A stretch of DNA of 64,000 nt from Platycnemis pennipes (taxonomy: Eukaryota; Arthropoda; Insecta; Odonata; Platycnemididae). Made by a program: the position numbers and the translations under genes. The stretch covers positions 5,673,915 through 5,737,914 of the forward strand of contig OW121846.1 in NCBI GenBank assembly GCA_933228895.1, given 5' to 3'. Below, one piece after another: positions 21,886 to 32,194 of this stretch. The first letter of the stretch is position 1, and each line of letters begins with the position of its first letter. The notes under the pieces are model-generated. The model was not told the DNA's origin. It searched no databases and saw only the letters and a list, made by a program, of their open reading frames with translations.

Positions 21886-22779
21886 TTAAATTCATCAGCG
21901 TCCAGACTCGACGCTGAAATCATTGACCACCTTCGACATCTGTGAACTTGAACAATTGACATTCGTCGTGCGATCAAAATCAGCTGATGCATAGATTGTA
22001 GCAGGGATACTCTACTAATGGGATAGCCGAGTCCCGCGACGCCATTGATGCAAGCCCAGTCGCGTAAAATAGGTTCCACGAAAGTAGCGCTGGCAACCAG
22101 AAGTTCCTGGCAAATGTGAGCAGAGCCCGTAGCAAATACGTTGCGAGAGGAAAATTCGTTCGAAAACAAGTAATGAAGGACTGCAGAATAGAATTAAGAA
22201 TACTGACAAATCTATGGTGCTATGTTCTTGTAAAATACAGGTGAAACGTGCTAAATGATACGTAAAAAAGCTGCTCGAAAGCCTAACATTCCGGCATCAT
22301 ACTCTTACAAGAAACCTCTATGTCATAACTGCAATAAAGAGCAACGAGAACATGCTACGCGGGTTACTTTAAATCGTAAGTTAAAGAAGTGTTAACCAAG
22401 ACACTGTCACGGAGACACGCACTCTCACAATAATAGCACAGCAGATATCGGAAATGACAAACGGTAGTGATGATATCGGAGGATAGAGTAACTTAAACCT
22501 TAGTAAAAACCTCCAACCCACTAATGTAAAATGGGAAACGCCAAAGACTGTTTACATAAAGGCTTAAACAATTAACCATGAAAAAAACGCATTTTCAAAC
22601 AGTATATTACAACAAAAAAACTGCAAAGAAGAATACAACAAGAGCAAGTTAAGAGTTTAATGCATTTATTGATAGGAGCGCAAGGTAGAATGAATAAATA
22701 TTTGCTATTATATAGAAATAATCAATTCCAAAGATTAAAGCAACATAAACACAGCCTTAAATAACTAGCACGTGTTACA
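21886..22779. other. Unassigned DNA, possible upstream region of the 21.7 kb exon
   Basis: No repeat or gene was recognised. A 96-codon minus-strand frame at 21879-22169 has no motif. If the neighbouring exon is real, its promoter would lie here. Confidence 0.3.
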
Positions 22780-23626
22780 ATAGGTCTCTGGACCAATTTT
22801 TAAATGATGTTGATAAACTATTTAAAAAAATTTTAATAGCACTAAAACAGCTATGCGATTTAAAAAACATGTTTATTTCATGTATTTTTTTTAGAAATAG
22901 CGAAATAAAGTAGGCATTTTTGGTCCGCGAAAACGCCCACTTTTAAACGTATTGTGATTGGCCCGCTGAAATGTGACGTCAGCTCCTGCAACGCGGCGAC
23001 TGAACTGCAGCCGTTTGAGTGGCAGCGAACGTTGTTTCGTCTTTCGCTGTTCGATTTGGTTCCTCTAGTGGGGTTAAAGGAGGTTAAAAAGGCCTATTAA
23101 TTATTTAGATCCAATGGAGCCTGGATTTGTAAAAGCCGATGCAAGAAATTTGCCTAAGGTATCAACGTTAGCCATGTTTACGTGTACGTGTCTAACAACA
23201 GTAGCTACATTAAAGCTGAGGGCCGTATTCACAACCTCCAATGGAGTGGAGCTTCCACTCCTTATGACGTAAATCAACACTACATGGTATTCAGAAGCTC
23301 TATGGAGTGGCGGTCTCACTGCGGTTGTAGTAACAGCTGGCCTAAAGTGGTAGGGTACCCATACCCACCCTAAAATCACCACTACATCGAATATCAACAT
23401 GGCCGACGGCGTATAATGGTCGACGCTTCGCAAATATAAACGCTGTTTTCATGCGATATAAGGTTATTAAGCGTCATTGATACGTTTTGTAATATCAAGC
23501 AACATAGCAAGAGTACACTGATATCAACTTGTGTGCGATCAATGAAACTGTTTGGCAGGAATATCTTGATTACGGATTCTGGGTATGAATCAAAATTTGT
23601 AGTTAGCAATATGAATGGTAGATTGG

Positions 23627-23695
23627 GTTAGGGGTTAAGTGCTTGCTTCACAGTGTCGACGCCCCTGGTTCGTAACTCTCCTCCTCCAATTTTTT
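23627..23695 (+). repeat. tRNA-like segment (SINE or pseudo-tRNA)
   Basis: A GGGGTTAAGTGCTTGCTTC head is followed 30 bp later by CTGGTTCGTAACTC, a near B box. A second such segment lies in opposite orientation near 24125-24205 (complement reads CTGGTTCGAAACTC). Both are inside the TGA-flanked element. Confidence 0.45.
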
Positions 23696-23768
23696 TTTCG
23701 TCGCAGATTCGTTGTACGACTGTCCCTGGTTTTACATATTTTTAATCTGTTTACCCGGGATGCATTTT

Positions 23769-23830
23769 AACTATTTCACGTACTAATTACGTAATTTGCT
23801 AAAATTGCGTAATTATTACGTAAAATAGTT
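23769..23830. repeat. TACGTA-rich inverted repeat
   Basis: AACTATTTCACGTACTAATT and its near-complement AATTATTACGTAAAATAGTT form arms of about 30 bp around TAAAAT. Further TTACGTTA words follow to 23860. Confidence 0.7.
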
Positions 23831-26572
23831 AATTACGTTATTTACCTAAATCACGTAAGTAATTAGCACGTGGCGGAAATACGTCCGCACGCCCTGTAGT
23901 TTTTTGTGTACGAAATTAACGGAAGAGCATGAAGTGTGATCGTGATTTTTAATTTCCGTATCTCTGGCCACGCAGACCCGACGCACGTACAACATTTGTT
24001 CTAATTTGCCTGGTGCCGTGATTTTCCAGCACTGTGCTTTTTTGGAAAAACTAATCGCAAGAGAAAAAAGAACTTAAGCTCTGCAATCATATAATTGTAA
24101 GTATCTACCGAAATGTTCGGGTGATCGGGCGAAATGTTCTGGTGGGAGAGAGTTTCGAACCAGGGACATCGCTTGGAAACTGATAAAATACCAGCGGTAA
24201 CAAATAATTTTGAAGAATTAATGTTTTGCACATTTTCAGGAGCATGTTAGAATGCATATGATTAAATATCATAGTAATGTGGAGTGTATGTACGTAAGAG
24301 TATGGATTGTTAATAAAAACCTATGTTATTCAATATTATAACTGTGTGAAAAATGTGCCATCCTTATTTTTATTGCATATATTTTGTACTGACTGTGAGA
24401 ATAGCTATTTTACGAATAAGAGACTGATATTCCAATAATATTTAAATTATTGATCATGTATATCAGAATAATATAATAATATTTATACAATCCAATGGAG
24501 ACCATGGGATTGATGTTCAAAACTCCCTCTATTTTACACCTAGTTCCGTATATAACCGTAACCAGGATTACGTAAATGTCGCTGCTTACACTTGAGTCGA
24601 GTTGGCAACATAGCGACCATCAACACTCCGGAAGAAGGAGTGGAAGTAGTGGTGCTGAATGCCAATTTGCAGGAGAAGGAGCACTAATCTTCATGGAGTG
24701 AAGCTGCGACTAGGCGATGTAGTGGAGACATCTGAATGCGGCCCTGAAAGTCGGGGAGTGAAGATGGCAAGGTAAAAGCGTTTTAATTTTTGGAAATGTA
24801 TGTTTTCCTTAGAACTATGTAGCCTATGTATTTGTCAGGTAGGTAATCATATTTTAAAAAACGTTTTTGTGTTAGGGTCGTACGGGAATAATACGGCGAT
24901 GACGCCGTCGGCTATGTGCAACTCAGGCACGAGAAAGATATTTGCATTGTTCGTGCTCGTGTTTGCCCCGAGCATAAAGTAAGAGCCAAGGCATATGCTG
25001 TGGAAACACAACTATTGCTGAATAGTAACGAAAGCGATCGGTAATAATTATTAAGGCTTAAGTCTTTCATGTAAGGATTGCACAGCAAGTTTAGGTAAGC
25101 AAAAAATACGAGTATTAAGTATATCTAATTTTTTTTCACTCATTAAAAAATTTCTTATTAGTGAGTTAGACCTTAGTGATTTAAGAAAATTCTTTACTCA
25201 GCTTTTCATTAGGGCTTCAAAGACCTGAAAAATGTTGCCTATGTTGCAGGGGCGATATCCTAATAAGCTGATAATAATAGGTTTCATATAATGCACACAT
25301 TTTTTAAGTTGAAGGGTATAAGTTTATAAAGACATTCGAGTATATACTATGAAATCAGTGAAATGCTGTCATAAATTATACCTATATTTTCCCCTACATT
25401 TCTCTTCATTCCTCTGCAGGTGGATGTAAGCTTTCACATGCTCTTCTCACTTGACTGCACAGACGGAGTGAAGAGAAGGCTTGTACTTCAGTAGCTTGCT
25501 ATTGGAAGAAACTTAAACTTGCCTCTGTTGGGATAGTATCACGGACTGCTGCTGAATTAAAATGCAGTTCCAAAAAGGAGCGCAGGGTATTTTTAAATGA
25601 TTGTGATGACAACTTTTTATCGGAAGTGTTGGAAGAGTCCAAGAAAATGAATGTAACATCGCAGTTGATGCAACATTACTTGCCATTGCCCATGTCAAAA
25701 GTCCTCTCTATGCACCTACTGATGCGGGACTTTTAAGAAATATCTGGGGGATCTGCAGATGATTTCCTACTCTTCTGCAGGGAAAGGTGCACAGATCTTG
25801 CTTTGCAGGATCCTTTAGACAGCAGTATGGGGCAGTCAGATCTTGGTACCATATCAGATATGGTAGGTGGTCAGGCAGTGTTGCGCATGAGTGTGCCCAC
25901 TGCAAAACTGAAGAGGGGTCACTAGTGGAGAGGATTTTGGGTGCCCGGCACATGGTAACTTCCCAAATGCAAAGGGGGCTTAATATTGAGGAAAAAGTGA
26001 TTAGCGTAGTAGCTAGAATGCTGAAATGCAAAATTTTTAAATTTGGGTTTATTCTCAATAAGGATGTTCCAGTGGGTGGGTGTTCACCTGATGGCATATC
26101 AGAGGATGCCATTTTTGAATTTAAGTGCCCAACAAAGGTGTCCACAAGAGATGCATATGTTACCCCAGATAATGTGCTCAAACCAAAGGTTTATGCACAG
26201 ATGCAGATAGAAATGTGGTTTGGAGAAAGGAAAAAGGGATATCTATGCCTTGCCAGTCCCTTTTTTGAAAAGACAAGGTTGTGGAAGTGTTTGAAGTTGC
26301 TGAGGATAAGGATTTCACTGTTACACTTATCTCTAAATGCTCCAAATTTTGGGCTAAATTTATTTTTCCTGTGATGTATACAGAATATTGAGTCACAATT
26401 TAGGTACATCAATTAATTAAATCTGTGTCTATATGTTAAAACATAAGCATATACAAATGATTAATTTGTAAATGAATTTTATGAGTACCTATGTAATAAA
26501 TATTTGACTAATTATTTATGCTGATGATACCAATGTGATTTCTTCCACTTCACATGACTGCCTGGTTGAGTA

Positions 26573-27211
26573 GCATCATCATGATACTATTCAACCTTAA
26601 GAATCTTAAGATTGGTTTGAGACAGCTCTTCACTCAATCCTCCTATTGGTTACTTAACCCCTTAAAATTGATGTGATTCTTCTCTTTCACATCCATTACC
26701 ACTTGATCCATGTATCTCACCTGAGGCCTGTCTTTTCCAGTCTTTGCATTCACTTCTCCCTTGATGATTGTCTTCATCAGGCCATCATGACTTGAGCTTA
26801 TGGTCGATTAAGTTATCACCTATTCTTATTAAGGTTTTCAGTAGACATATTTTTCTCCCACTCTCCTTAGGACTTCTTAGTTTGTCACTCGATCGATCCA
26901 TTTTATCTTCATCATTCTTCGGTAGCACCACATTTCAAATGCTTCCAGCCTTGACTTCTCTGGTGCTGTCATCATCCAGAATTCCCTGCCACAAAGAAGC
27001 ATACTTCAGATGTATGTTTGAATGATTTTTTTAAATTTCCATGCTGGTAAACTCTGCTGTAAGCAGAATCTTCTTATGGTAAAATGCTTTTTTCACCTGG
27101 GTTATTTTACTGAAAATTTCTTTTTTGCTTTGTCCATTGCTGGTAATCCAGCTTCCCTGATAACAATACCTTCTCAAGTTTTTGTTTTCCTAGTTTAACA
27201 TTGGTCTTGGC
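26573..27211 (-). pseudogene. 5'-truncated RTE LINE fragment, copy C
   Basis: The plus-strand sequence follows that of copy B from its 3' end (AAGATTGGTTTGAGACAGC against AGGATTGGTTTGACGCAGC) for 640 bp with many substitutions and gaps. It keeps the (ATG)n tail as CATCATCATGAT at 26573. It covers only the C-terminal domain and the end of the reverse transcriptase region. It lies between the two convergent ISL2EU genes and is more diverged than copies A and B, so it is an older insertion. Confidence 0.82.
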
Positions 27212-29570
27212 TTAATATACATGAATAATATAATATTATCAACTTCCTCCCCAGTAATGATTATCACTATCATCACACTAGAGGTAAAAATAGCATTGAA
27301 ATGGCAGACAGAATAACAAATACCATAATTTAACATATCACAGAAGGCCCTAGGGAAATGGACTATACAATTTTACAACTATCTATATAATTTACACTAT
27401 ATATATACATACACTGAATTTAGGATACTAAATTTTAACTAAGGGTGAAGAACAATTCACTAGGGCACAAGCAATTATTAGAGCATCATCACAGCAGTTT
27501 TGGAGTTGATGTGTAATTGTGGAATGGGGCTCTAGGAAACAAAATGCGCGTAACCTCCCGATGCATCGTTCAATGTGGATTCTCAAGCTGGCAACTTTCT
27601 TCCCAAATACAGCTTTTGGCTTAGACAAAACTTGGCCACTTGCCACACTAGGAGGCCTTACCAATCTGTTGCCCTGCTCTATTAACAGAGGTTCCAATCC
27701 CTTAAATCCACGGTCAGCCATAACATGGAGACCCTTTGGGATTTCTCTGAGTAATCCACTCTTAATGGTCACCTGTACATCAGAAAATCTTCCAAGGAAA
27801 CCCTTTGAGATGAACATAATAGTCCCATCTGGTGATGCACCTACTAAATATTTCAGTGTGTTGCACTTTTTATGTTCAGAGTACGTCTCGGACTGATCAC
27901 ATGCATTTGATGGCTTCTGTATTTGTATCTCAAATGTGTCAATGATGACATACGTTTCGTGAAACCTAGCCCAAAATGCAATTGGTAAATTTTCATGGAC
28001 AGTTTTGGGAGGCAACCACCTAATTAGCTGTTTCATTGCAGGTGAAACATATTTGATATGCTTGTTGAACAACCTGGCTGCATATGATTCACAAATCCCA
28101 TATTGGTGCCCCAAAGTTTGAAGGTGAAATTGCACCTGATTTTCCTTAAAATGAGGGTCACAATGTCTTTATTATGGATGTAATTCCCCCGATAAATTAT
28201 TCTTTTTTCTAACATAATATTATAAACGCAAAATTATCTGGCACCCCCATGTAGTGCATACCATCATGCTCATTGTGAAACCTTGTGGTGATTAATGAAT
28301 TAACATCAACATTGTATGACTGTGTCCCGAAATCAGAATCGGAAGATTTTTCCTCATAAATACCCTCAGCATCAGACTGGCCTTCTCCTGAGGTAATTGA
28401 TGACTCAGAAGTAAATATGTCATCCACAGAAAGCTTTTGTGGTTGACAAAGAATCTCAGTTGATTTCATTGGCGAAACACAGGCATCCACAAGCTTCATT
28501 TTTCGGCTTTCTGTCTGGGTACCCCGACTTCGGTAATGTTTCCATTTGGGCTTTGGTCCTCTTATTGATTCTGCCCCAAGAAATGACATATCTTCCTCTC
28601 TTTCTTTTCTGGGCATAATGGTGGCAGCAACTCCATCTGAAGAAAAATGTGTAATTTATCCCATTATTTTATTTCCTACAAGGAAACCTTCATAAATCAC
28701 TATATGTAGGAACTGTTGAGTATTCTCAGATTTGGTCTACATGCCGTAATGAAAATAATTAATACCTGCATCTTCCACTTGTGCAGATTGCTGGCCACTT
28801 TCAAATGAACCAACATCTGTTTGTGGTTCTTCCACACTGTCGTCTAGAAACAAAACACAAATTAACTCCTAGTCTACCTCATTCTTGTTATACCAGTACT
28901 ACCTAATACAGAAATGATTACCTTTCAGTAGCTCAATCAAAATTTCCTTTCGTTTTCTACCCAATGTGCTTTTCCTCCCATCGCTTTTCAACTTCACTCC
29001 TTGACAGGTAAATTTTGAAGGCACAGCCTACTTTCTGAGTCTGGGTCTAGCATTGCTGAGTTCCCATTCCCAGTAGTTAACAAGGTAGTCTTTTAACTTC
29101 ACCACACAATGGAAAAAAATGTTAATAATAATCATTTAATAATCCTACCACTTAATAGTAATCTACCTTGTAATATTTCAGAAAAGAATAAAATCTTTGG
29201 AATGTGCTAAAAAACATAAATTACATAGACTTCCTATTCCAACAATAGCAATAACTACGTTATAGGTTCACTAGGTAAGGAGGATGCAGAGTTCTCTACA
29301 TTCCTTGTCTATCATTCGACGAAGAGAATACTTCGTTATTGGAGATCATTCGAATTGACAAGGAAGGTGTCTCAAGTGTGTCTCACCAGTTTCTAACAAA
29401 CTGGGCTCATCTTGTTTCTCTCAGGTGCCATCCGAGAGAAACAACCCGAAGTGCGCCTGGGGTGGAGAGGAAGCCTCCAAGGGCACTCCAGGTGCAGTCC
29501 AACTGGGAACAGAGGCGGCGCCTGTAGAAAGTTCCGCTGGACTGGGTGGAATTTGGGGGTAAACAGTAGG

Positions 29571-29737
29571 CAGTGGCGTACCAAGGATGGTAGAGGAAGG
29601 CCCTAGATGGTAGCCGCCCCCCGTAGAAAAAAAATTATTTTTTCTTAAACTAAAAAAAGATGTTTTTCAATTTTGCCTGCCCCCTCCATGGCGCCTGGGG
29701 CGGCCGCCCAGTTCGTACCCCCCTTGGTACGCTACTG
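29571..29737. mobile_element. hAT-type MITE, 167 bp
   Basis: CAGTGGCGTACCAAGG at the left matches CCTTGGTACGCTACTG at the right with one mismatch. The 8-bp flanks ACAGTAGG (29563-29570) and ACAATAGG (29738-29745) differ by one base, as expected of an aged hAT target duplication. The interior is GC-rich beside the ends (GGCGCCTGGGGCGGCCGCCC) and A-rich in the middle. It lies within the first intron of the ISL2EU transposase gene. Confidence 0.88.
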
Positions 29738-29933
29738 ACAATAGGGGCAGTTTTCACCCCTTCAATGGCTTCACACCTTCAACCTTCTGATGAACCAATC
29801 TCTTTCTTAATCAATCTCTTTTTTCCTCAACAAAATGAACCCGGTTTAATCAAAAATCAATGAGAATCACCTGGGGTACCTTCCTTGTGAGTGTAATATG
29901 TAAACATTACCTTACGTTAACGTGCGTTCCGCA

Positions 29934-30165
29934 CAGGGGCGTCGGAACTATTTTCACTGGGGGGGGGGGGGGGGGGGAGGGGGGAACCTTGAAAAGGGCC
30001 GGCAACTAAGAAAAGTTCCCACATTTATTGCGGCGGATAGGAGGGGTTAGAGACCATAATTTCGATAAAAGAGCATATTAAGGCATGAGGATGTGTGACA
30101 GAAAGTACCCGCTTTGACTGAAAAGGTCCGGGGCAAATTCCTGCCCACCACTTCCGACGCCGCTG
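29934..30165. mobile_element. hAT-type MITE, 232 bp
   Basis: CAGGGGCGTCGGAA at the left and TTCCGACGCCGCTG at the right are inverted repeats with one mismatch. GTTCCGCA occurs on both sides as a perfect 8-bp duplication (29926-29933 and 30166-30173). A guanine run of about 18 lies at 29964-29987. It sits in the same intron as the 167-bp MITE and, given the perfect duplication, is probably younger. Confidence 0.93.
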
Positions 30166-31070
30166 GTTCCGCAACACTTGAACATATTACTTAATGACTA
30201 CTTGAGGCATACATGGTCTACACTCGACCAATGCTATTATAATGGACATGTTAACTTACATCAAAGTGATCTTCACAGATGCAAACGTTGGATTTTGGTG
30301 AAATTATGGCCTTCCGCCGGCACTTCTTCATCCATAACGATCTTTTCTCGGCATCTCGGGGAATTGTAAAACAATACTAGTTCGGCGCATTTCCGCTGGT
30401 GTTAATGCATTTTGGCACGATACAGTACTTAAAGCAACGCTTTGACATATTCAAAACATCGGCTTAATCAGAGAAGTTGCAATTATAATCGCCTAAACTC
30501 TTGAAACTTCGCATTGAAAAACGAACTCCGAGACCACTACTGCAGGACCTGACGTCATTCAAGATGGCAGCGATGCGAATTACGTTTTTGTGAGAGACCG
30601 ACTCGTGGTGATTTCAAATGCTTATATTTAATAAATAAAATACTTTTCGTCAAAACTACTTTGGCAGCAAGTAATAATTTTATATAAACTCTTGGAAAAT
30701 GAATTTATTGGAATATGTGTCCAGAGACCTATTGGTGCCACTTTTTGGACGACAAAAAAACCTGCAGACACATATGCCTGGAAAAAATTAGAATAAATGA
30801 AAAACAATGCTTAGGTATAATGGTGAAAATATAATTTAACCGGAAAAAATCAGAACATTAATGAAAATTGTTCGTTGAAGCTTTCGCGGCTCATGATGAG
30901 TACGTATGTTGTTCGGGTGTGCCGCGTGATATTCAGGTATTGCCCCGACGTTTCGTGACCTATGCTGGTCACTTTTTCAAAGGGATATGAGGTCCTCGTT
31001 GCCGGTGAGGGTATTATATACCTCAGGTGGGTGGGTCGAGGGGGGGAGAGGGGTGGGGGGTGGACGGACA

Positions 31071-31472
31071 TCACATTGAAAAATATTTGTGAAGCGTGGG
31101 CCTCCACGTGTGGCTTATTTGGAGGCCACCATCTCTGTTGAAATTTTCTCTGTTCTTTATTATTTCAATAGCTTCACGGTATAGCCTGGGTTTGAATTTG
31201 TTGACCTTCGCGATGACTTTAGTTTTTTCGAAGTCTATCTCATGTACCAGAGCTGAATGTTCTGCCACTGCCGACTTCGATGTCTGTCCCAGTCGAGTGG
31301 CTCGTCGGTGTTCTTCCAGCCGGGTTTTGACGCTGCGTCCTGTCTCCCCGATGTATTTCTTCGCACATGTTCCGCAGGGGATTTCATAGACTCCCTCAAT
31401 TTGCAGCGGAGTCCTATCTTTCACATTTCCCAAACAGGACTTTATCTGTCGGTGCCGCCAGAAAGTGGTCAT
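31071..31472 (-). CDS. Penelope GIY-YIG endonuclease domain, open fragment
   Basis: This 133-residue frame carries GVYEIPCGTCAKKYIGETG, the GIY and YIG strands with two zinc-type cysteines between them. SVKTRLEEHRRA supplies the catalytic arginine helix, and YREAIEI supplies the likely catalytic glutamate. The frame ends in ISHTWRPTLHKYFSM beside the terminal repeat. In Penelope proteins this domain is fused to the C-terminus of the reverse transcriptase and nicks the target. Here it is open but cut off from the upstream part by a one-base frameshift near 31470, so it is not a gene on its own. Confidence 0.85.
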   Translation of the reverse strand: MTTFWRHRQIKSCLGNVKDRTPLQIEGVYEIPCGTCAKKYIGETGRSVKTRLEEHRRATRLGQTSKSAVAEHSALVHEIDFEKTKVIAKVNKFKPRLYREAIEIIKNRENFNRDGGLQISHTWRPTLHKYFSM

Positions 31473-31655
31473 GATATCAGTCTTCTGAGAATATTCCCTA
31501 TTCTATCCGTCACACCCTTAATGTAGGGAAGGCAGGCTCTCTTCGGGGTGGTGGTGTCGTCATTTATCGTCGGTAACGATTCGGCAGAGTTCCGGTTGGC
31601 CTTGCCCTTGATTTTTCGGAAAGTTCGGGAGATGGCTCCTTCGTCATATCCATTA
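31473..31655 (-). pseudogene. Penelope linker between reverse transcriptase and endonuclease
   Basis: The minus-strand translation reads GYDEGAISRTFRKIKGKAN and RACLPYIKGVTDRIGNILRR. These are the words that precede the endonuclease in Penelope proteins (LPYxxGVTDRIGRIL). It runs straight into the 415-bp MITE on its 5' side. Beyond the MITE only about ten further codons are readable before the inverted terminal repeat. Confidence 0.75.
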
Positions 31656-32070
31656 TACCCCGTTTCCACTACTAGCGTAAGTACGCGCGTCCATACGCGT
31701 GTGACCAAAAAACACCGTGGGAACGCACGTAAGGACCACCGTATTTCGTAGTTCCGAACCATGCCATTTTTCACTGTTTAGGCGCTGGCGGCGGGAGGGA
31801 AACTAGGAAAAATGAATCACGATATTCTATAAAGTTAGACAAAATGGATATTTGTCGGCTGTACATTGATGAACAAGTGAGAATGAATGTCTTATAATTT
31901 AAAAAAAAACAAAAAAAACATGAAGAATGTGCTGGAGTTCTGAATACTACTTATTCCAGCAACTTGTTCAGTCAGATGCCAAGGGAGGGCAGCACTGAGT
32001 TACACGAGTGTCATGGGAACGCATCGCTGGTTGGTACGCGCGTACATACGCTAGTTGTGGAAACGGGGCA
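31656..32070. mobile_element. Harbinger-type MITE, 415 bp, TTA TSD
   Basis: The left end TACCCCGTTTCCACTACTAG and the complement of the right end TGCCCCGTTTCCACAACTAG match over about 37 bp. TTA flanks both sides (31653-31655 and 32071-32073). The 3-bp TWA-type duplication and the terminal pattern fit PIF/Harbinger MITEs. It interrupts the Penelope coding region, so it is younger than that insertion. Confidence 0.88.
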
Positions 32071-32194
32071 TTAAAGAGTAAAACGACTTCTAAATTTCGT
32101 TTTTCATTTGGAAAATTCACAAATATTTTTCAATGAGATGTCCGTCCACCCCCCATCCCTCTCCCCACCTCGACCCACCCACCTGAGGTATATA

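Larger units (their letters stand above)
23220..24744. mobile_element. Harbinger-like non-autonomous element inside YqaJ exon 1, TGA TSD
   Basis: The ends GGGCCGTATTCA... and ...TGAATGCGGCCC are inverted. TGA flanks both sides (23217-23219 and 24745-24747). Removing the element plus one TGA restores the reading phase of the surrounding YqaJ exon, which fixes the boundaries. A 3-bp duplication and GGGCCG-type ends suggest PIF/Harbinger. Subterminal GGAGTGGA words recur at both ends. The interior holds two tRNA-like segments in opposite orientation, at about 23627-23695 (plus) and 24125-24205 (minus), and a TACGTA-rich hairpin. No transposase is present. Confidence 0.82.
23114..26374 (+). pseudogene. 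ISL2EU YqaJ-like recombinase/nuclease gene, broken
   Basis: Exon 1 starts at 23114 (MEPGFVKADARNLPKV). It is split by a foreign element after SYIKAE and resumes at 24748 with RGVKMA to a donor at 24771. Exon 2 (24876-25094) reads YGDDAVGYVQLRHE and VRARVCPEHKVRAKAY, then LSCKDCTASLG, and ends at GTAAGC. Exon 3 (from 25420, after CTCTGCAG) continues GGCKLSHALLT, giving a SWIM-like Cys/His cluster across the junction. It then runs through RRSEEKACTSVACYWKKLKL into the nuclease domain with CSPDG and EFKCP, the Asp and Glu-x-Lys of the YqaJ fold, and ends YAQMQIEMWF. In-frame stops occur after VVRE and after ALLT, with at least two frameshifts. These proteins are thought to assist ISL2EU transposition. 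Confidence 0.87.
27428..30448 (-). pseudogene. ISL2EU THAP-domain DDE transposase gene, broken
   Basis: Exon 1 (30448 down to 30260) encodes a 63-codon THAP zinc finger start (MSKRCFKYCIVPKC, W39, CEDHFD) with an in-frame TAG at codon 24 and a GTAAGT donor. Exon 2 (29096-28922) begins LKDYLVNYWEWELSNARPRL and ends the THAP with AVPSKF, with a TAG just before it. Exon 3 (about 28848-28768) and exon 4 (from about 28637) encode an acidic, serine-rich linker in matching splice phase. After frameshifts near 28210 the DDE core follows (27428-28170): VIIDTFEIQIQKP, MADRGFKG and RIHIERCIGRL supply the Asp, Asp and Glu of the DDE_4 type nuclease. Two THAP stops and the core frameshifts make it a pseudogene. 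Confidence 0.88.
22782..30730. mobile_element. ISL2EU-type DNA transposon with YqaJ and THAP-DDE genes
   Basis: Termini AGGTCTCTGGAC (22782-22793) and GTCCAGAGACCT (30719-30730) are perfect 12-bp inverted repeats. They are flanked by AT on both sides (22780-22781 and 30731-30732), within a longer CAAT/ATTG symmetry. Between them lie a plus-strand gene for a YqaJ-type nuclease with an SWIM-like zinc finger and a convergent minus-strand gene for a THAP-domain DDE transposase. Such a two-gene pair is characteristic of ISL2EU elements as I know them. The 7.95 kb unit includes four later insertions: 23220-24744, 26573-27211, 29571-29737 and 29934-30165. Both genes carry stops, so the copy is inactive. 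Confidence 0.88.

Noticed and set aside
29964..29987. Guanine run as a G-quadruplex regulatory site
   Set aside because: It is internal to a small hAT MITE with no nearby promoter, and run length is probably an expansion or sequencing-sensitive feature.
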